Source: Pseudoclavibacter sp. RFBB5 (GTDB lineage: Bacteria; Actinomycetota; Actinomycetes; Actinomycetales; Microbacteriaceae). Taken from it: DNA of 64,000 nt. The position numbers and the translations under genes are program-made. Positions 62,700 to 64,000 of the stretch are shown here, piece by piece (the first letter of the stretch is position 1; the number at the start of each line of letters is the position of its first letter). The stretch is from NCBI RefSeq assembly GCF_002931555.1, contig NZ_PSTZ01000003.1:231736-295735 (forward strand). The letters are read 5' to 3'. The notes under the pieces are model-generated. The model did no database searches. It was not told where the DNA came from and worked only from the letters and a program-made list of their open reading frames with translations.

Positions 62700-63545
62700 A
62701 TGCCAGAACGCTCGAGCAGTCCCAAGATCGCCTTCCTCGATGTCGACGGCACGATCCTCGACCACGGGCGTCGGATCGCTCCTTCGACGGTGCGAGCGGT
62801 GCGTGAGGCACGTGCCGCGGGGCACCTCGTCTACCTCTGCACCGGCCGAGCGGCCGGGCACATCCCGCAGGCGGTGCTCGATATCGGGTTCGACGGGGCT
62901 GTCACCAACGGCGGGGCCTTCGCGGACGCGGGAGACGTTCGCGTGCACGAGGAGACGATGCCGCGGGCCGAGCTCGACGCCCTCATCGCGCACTTCGAGA
63001 AGCACGACCTCCACTACTTGCTGCAGAGCGACAAGCGCGTCTACGCACCTGCAGCCACCCGGGCGGCGCTCGTGCAGCACCTGCAGGCCGCGCGGGTCGG
63101 CAAGGTCGAACCGCAGACGTCGCCGCAAGAGGGGTTCTCTGCCGAGCCCATCGAGGACGCCCCGCTCACCGAGATCGCGAAGGCGGTGTTCTTCACGGAG
63201 CAGCCCGGCGCCGTCGACCGGGCGAAGGCCGAGTTCGGCGGGCGCTTCCACATCGTGCGCGGGAGCATGCCGCTGCCTGGTGGTTCCGACGGGGAGGTCG
63301 GTCTTCCGGGCACCACGAAGGGCGCCGCCATCGAGAAGGTGCTCGAGCACCTCGGGCTGGACCGTGCTGATGCCATCGGCATCGGCGACAGCTGGAACGA
63401 CATCGAGATGTTCGACGTGTGTGGCGTCGGGATCGCGATGGGGAACGCCGACCCCGAACTGCAGAAGCTCGCTGATGAGGTCACCACCACCGTGCTGGAA
63501 GACGGCATCTCCACGGCCTTCGCCCGCCACGGCCTGGTGGAATAG
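62700..63545 (+). CDS. HAD superfamily (Cof type, IIB) phosphatase
   Basis: A 281-residue protein with motif I AFLDVDGTILDHG (about residues 10-22), motif II CTGRA near 58, the lysine in TTKGAAIEKV and motif IV IGIGDSWNDIEMF near 220. The cap type and overall length are those of the Cof group. GTGAGG precedes the ATG by a few bases. The substrate is unknown. It lies just before the rRNA operon promoters. Confidence 0.93.
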   Translation: MPERSSSPKIAFLDVDGTILDHGRRIAPSTVRAVREARAAGHLVYLCTGRAAGHIPQAVLDIGFDGAVTNGGAFADAGDVRVHEETMPRAELDALIAHFEKHDLHYLLQSDKRVYAPAATRAALVQHLQAARVGKVEPQTSPQEGFSAEPIEDAPLTEIAKAVFFTEQPGAVDRAKAEFGGRFHIVRGSMPLPGGSDGEVGLPGTTKGAAIEKVLEHLGLDRADAIGIGDSWNDIEMFDVCGVGIAMGNADPELQKLADEVTTTVLEDGISTAFARHGLVE

Positions 63546-63619
63546 CGCCCGGAGCCGCCCGCAGGCGCTCGGTCCGCGAGCCCGACCACTGGCGCGACAC
63601 GCCCGGGTTCAAGGATGGT

Positions 63620-63649
63620 TTGACCTCTGGATCAAAACGCGGGTAAGTT
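63620..63649 (+). promoter_or_regulatory. rRNA operon promoter P1
   Basis: TTGACC (63620-63625) and TAAGTT (63644-63649) are separated by 18 bases. It is the upstream of two promoters in the otherwise gene-free stretch 63546-64000. Confidence 0.7.
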
Positions 63650-63758
63650 ACACAGGTTGCTTCCGAGCGGCAGGGAAACCGGCCAGGAAGAAGCGCACAT
63701 AACTCAACATCAGGACCAGGAACGTCCAGTAGCAATTGCGAATCTCGCACAGCTCAAG

Positions 63759-63787
63759 TTGACAAGGTTCCAAGCCTGATGTAGGTT
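63759..63787 (+). promoter_or_regulatory. rRNA operon promoter P2
   Basis: The consensus -35 TTGACA (63759-63764) and the -10 TAGGTT (63782-63787) are separated by the ideal 17 bases. Such a strong promoter in a high-GC genome, before a long leader, fits an rRNA operon. Confidence 0.82.
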
Positions 63788-63789
63788 AG

Positions 63790-64000
63790 AGAGGTTGCTC
63801 TCGGGAGATGGTCGAATAGGCCGGAAACGAGAAGCGTCCGATTCTTGAGAACTCAACAGCGTGCACTATGTCAAATGCCAATTTGATCCCGTGCCTCTCC
63901 TTTTTTGGAGGGGTAAGGATTCCTTTTGGAAACATATTTGGACAATACAAGTCAGTACTGAGCCTTCGGGTTTGGTGTTGTTTTGTTTTTTGTCAGTTTC
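63790..64000 (+). other. rRNA operon leader (16S gene begins beyond the window)
   Basis: The stretch has low G+C, no reading frame and the TTGAG-AA-CTCAACAG element (63845-63860) often found in actinobacterial pre-rRNA leaders upstream of 16S. A CTCC-TTTTTT-GGAG hairpin is at about 63896-63910. No 16S sequence itself is visible, so the end of the leader is outside. Confidence 0.7.

Noticed and set aside
63900..64000. Start of the 16S rRNA gene inside the window
   Set aside because: No conserved 16S 5' sequence is present by 64000; the stretch is leader only.

Overview
The window comes from a high-GC actinobacterium, most likely a member of Microbacteriaceae. The signs are the very high G+C at third codon positions, several genes whose start codon sits 6-8 bases after a TANNNT -10 element (leaderless transcripts), an actinobacterial type VII secretion (T7SS) locus with a pore-forming ESAT-6 family protein, an LATTG-type sorting signal, and the frequent word GGATGC/GCATCC inside genes. 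The family assignment is an inference from style, not from a marker gene: the 16S gene starts just beyond the right edge.

Layout. 1-10.1 kb is housekeeping: a YajQ-family protein, tRNA-Tyr, a Gfo/Idh/MocA oxidoreductase, an SLC13/ArsB-like permease, an ABC-2 exporter pair, a PfkB sugar kinase, an amino-acid permease, a YczE-like membrane protein and L-lactate dehydrogenase. 10.2-14.8 kb is one 1,530-residue PutA-shaped protein in which both the proline dehydrogenase and the aldehyde dehydrogenase signatures look destroyed. 15.2-22.3 kb carries a GlcD-type oxidase and then a tightly packed run: circularly permuted ATP-grasp, alpha-E, transglutaminase, alpha/beta hydrolase and a lipoate-ligase-like protein.

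22.9-44.2 kb is the accessory and most interesting region: a T7SS with its effectors. The secretion core (FHA/RDD protein, small membrane protein, EccD-like channel, ParA-like protein, EccC-like triple ATPase) is on the + strand from 36.8 kb, divergent from two ESAT-6/WXG100-like genes. Next to it are two copies of a four-gene effector cassette (DUF6177-like, about 112-residue protein, DUF6507-like, long toxin). Toxin 1 ends in a PD-(D/E)XK-type nuclease tip; toxin 2 ends in a DNA/RNA non-specific endonuclease tip with a YezG-like immunity protein. Between and after them lie repeated immunity genes, a chimeric immunity gene, a truncated and frameshifted third toxin, an eroded immunity remnant, and a ten-codon relic of a toxin-1-type tail: a record of toxin-tip replacement. 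A 14-base dyad, GGGKANNNNTMCCC, lies upstream of both effector cassettes and of the secretion core at nearly constant distance from the -10, and again upstream of a cell-wall-anchored metalloprotease at 51.8 kb.

44.3-63.5 kb returns to envelope and housekeeping functions: acetyltransferase, D,D-carboxypeptidase, zinc-ribbon membrane protein, phosphoglucomutase, prephenate dehydratase, two DUF6907-like small proteins, an XRE regulator with an inverted-repeat operator, a diacylglycerol-kinase-family protein, SerRS, two HAD phosphatases, an LssY_C-like protein, two LytR-CpsA-Psr proteins and two tRNA-Ser genes. The last 400 bases hold two strong promoters and the leader of an rRNA operon.
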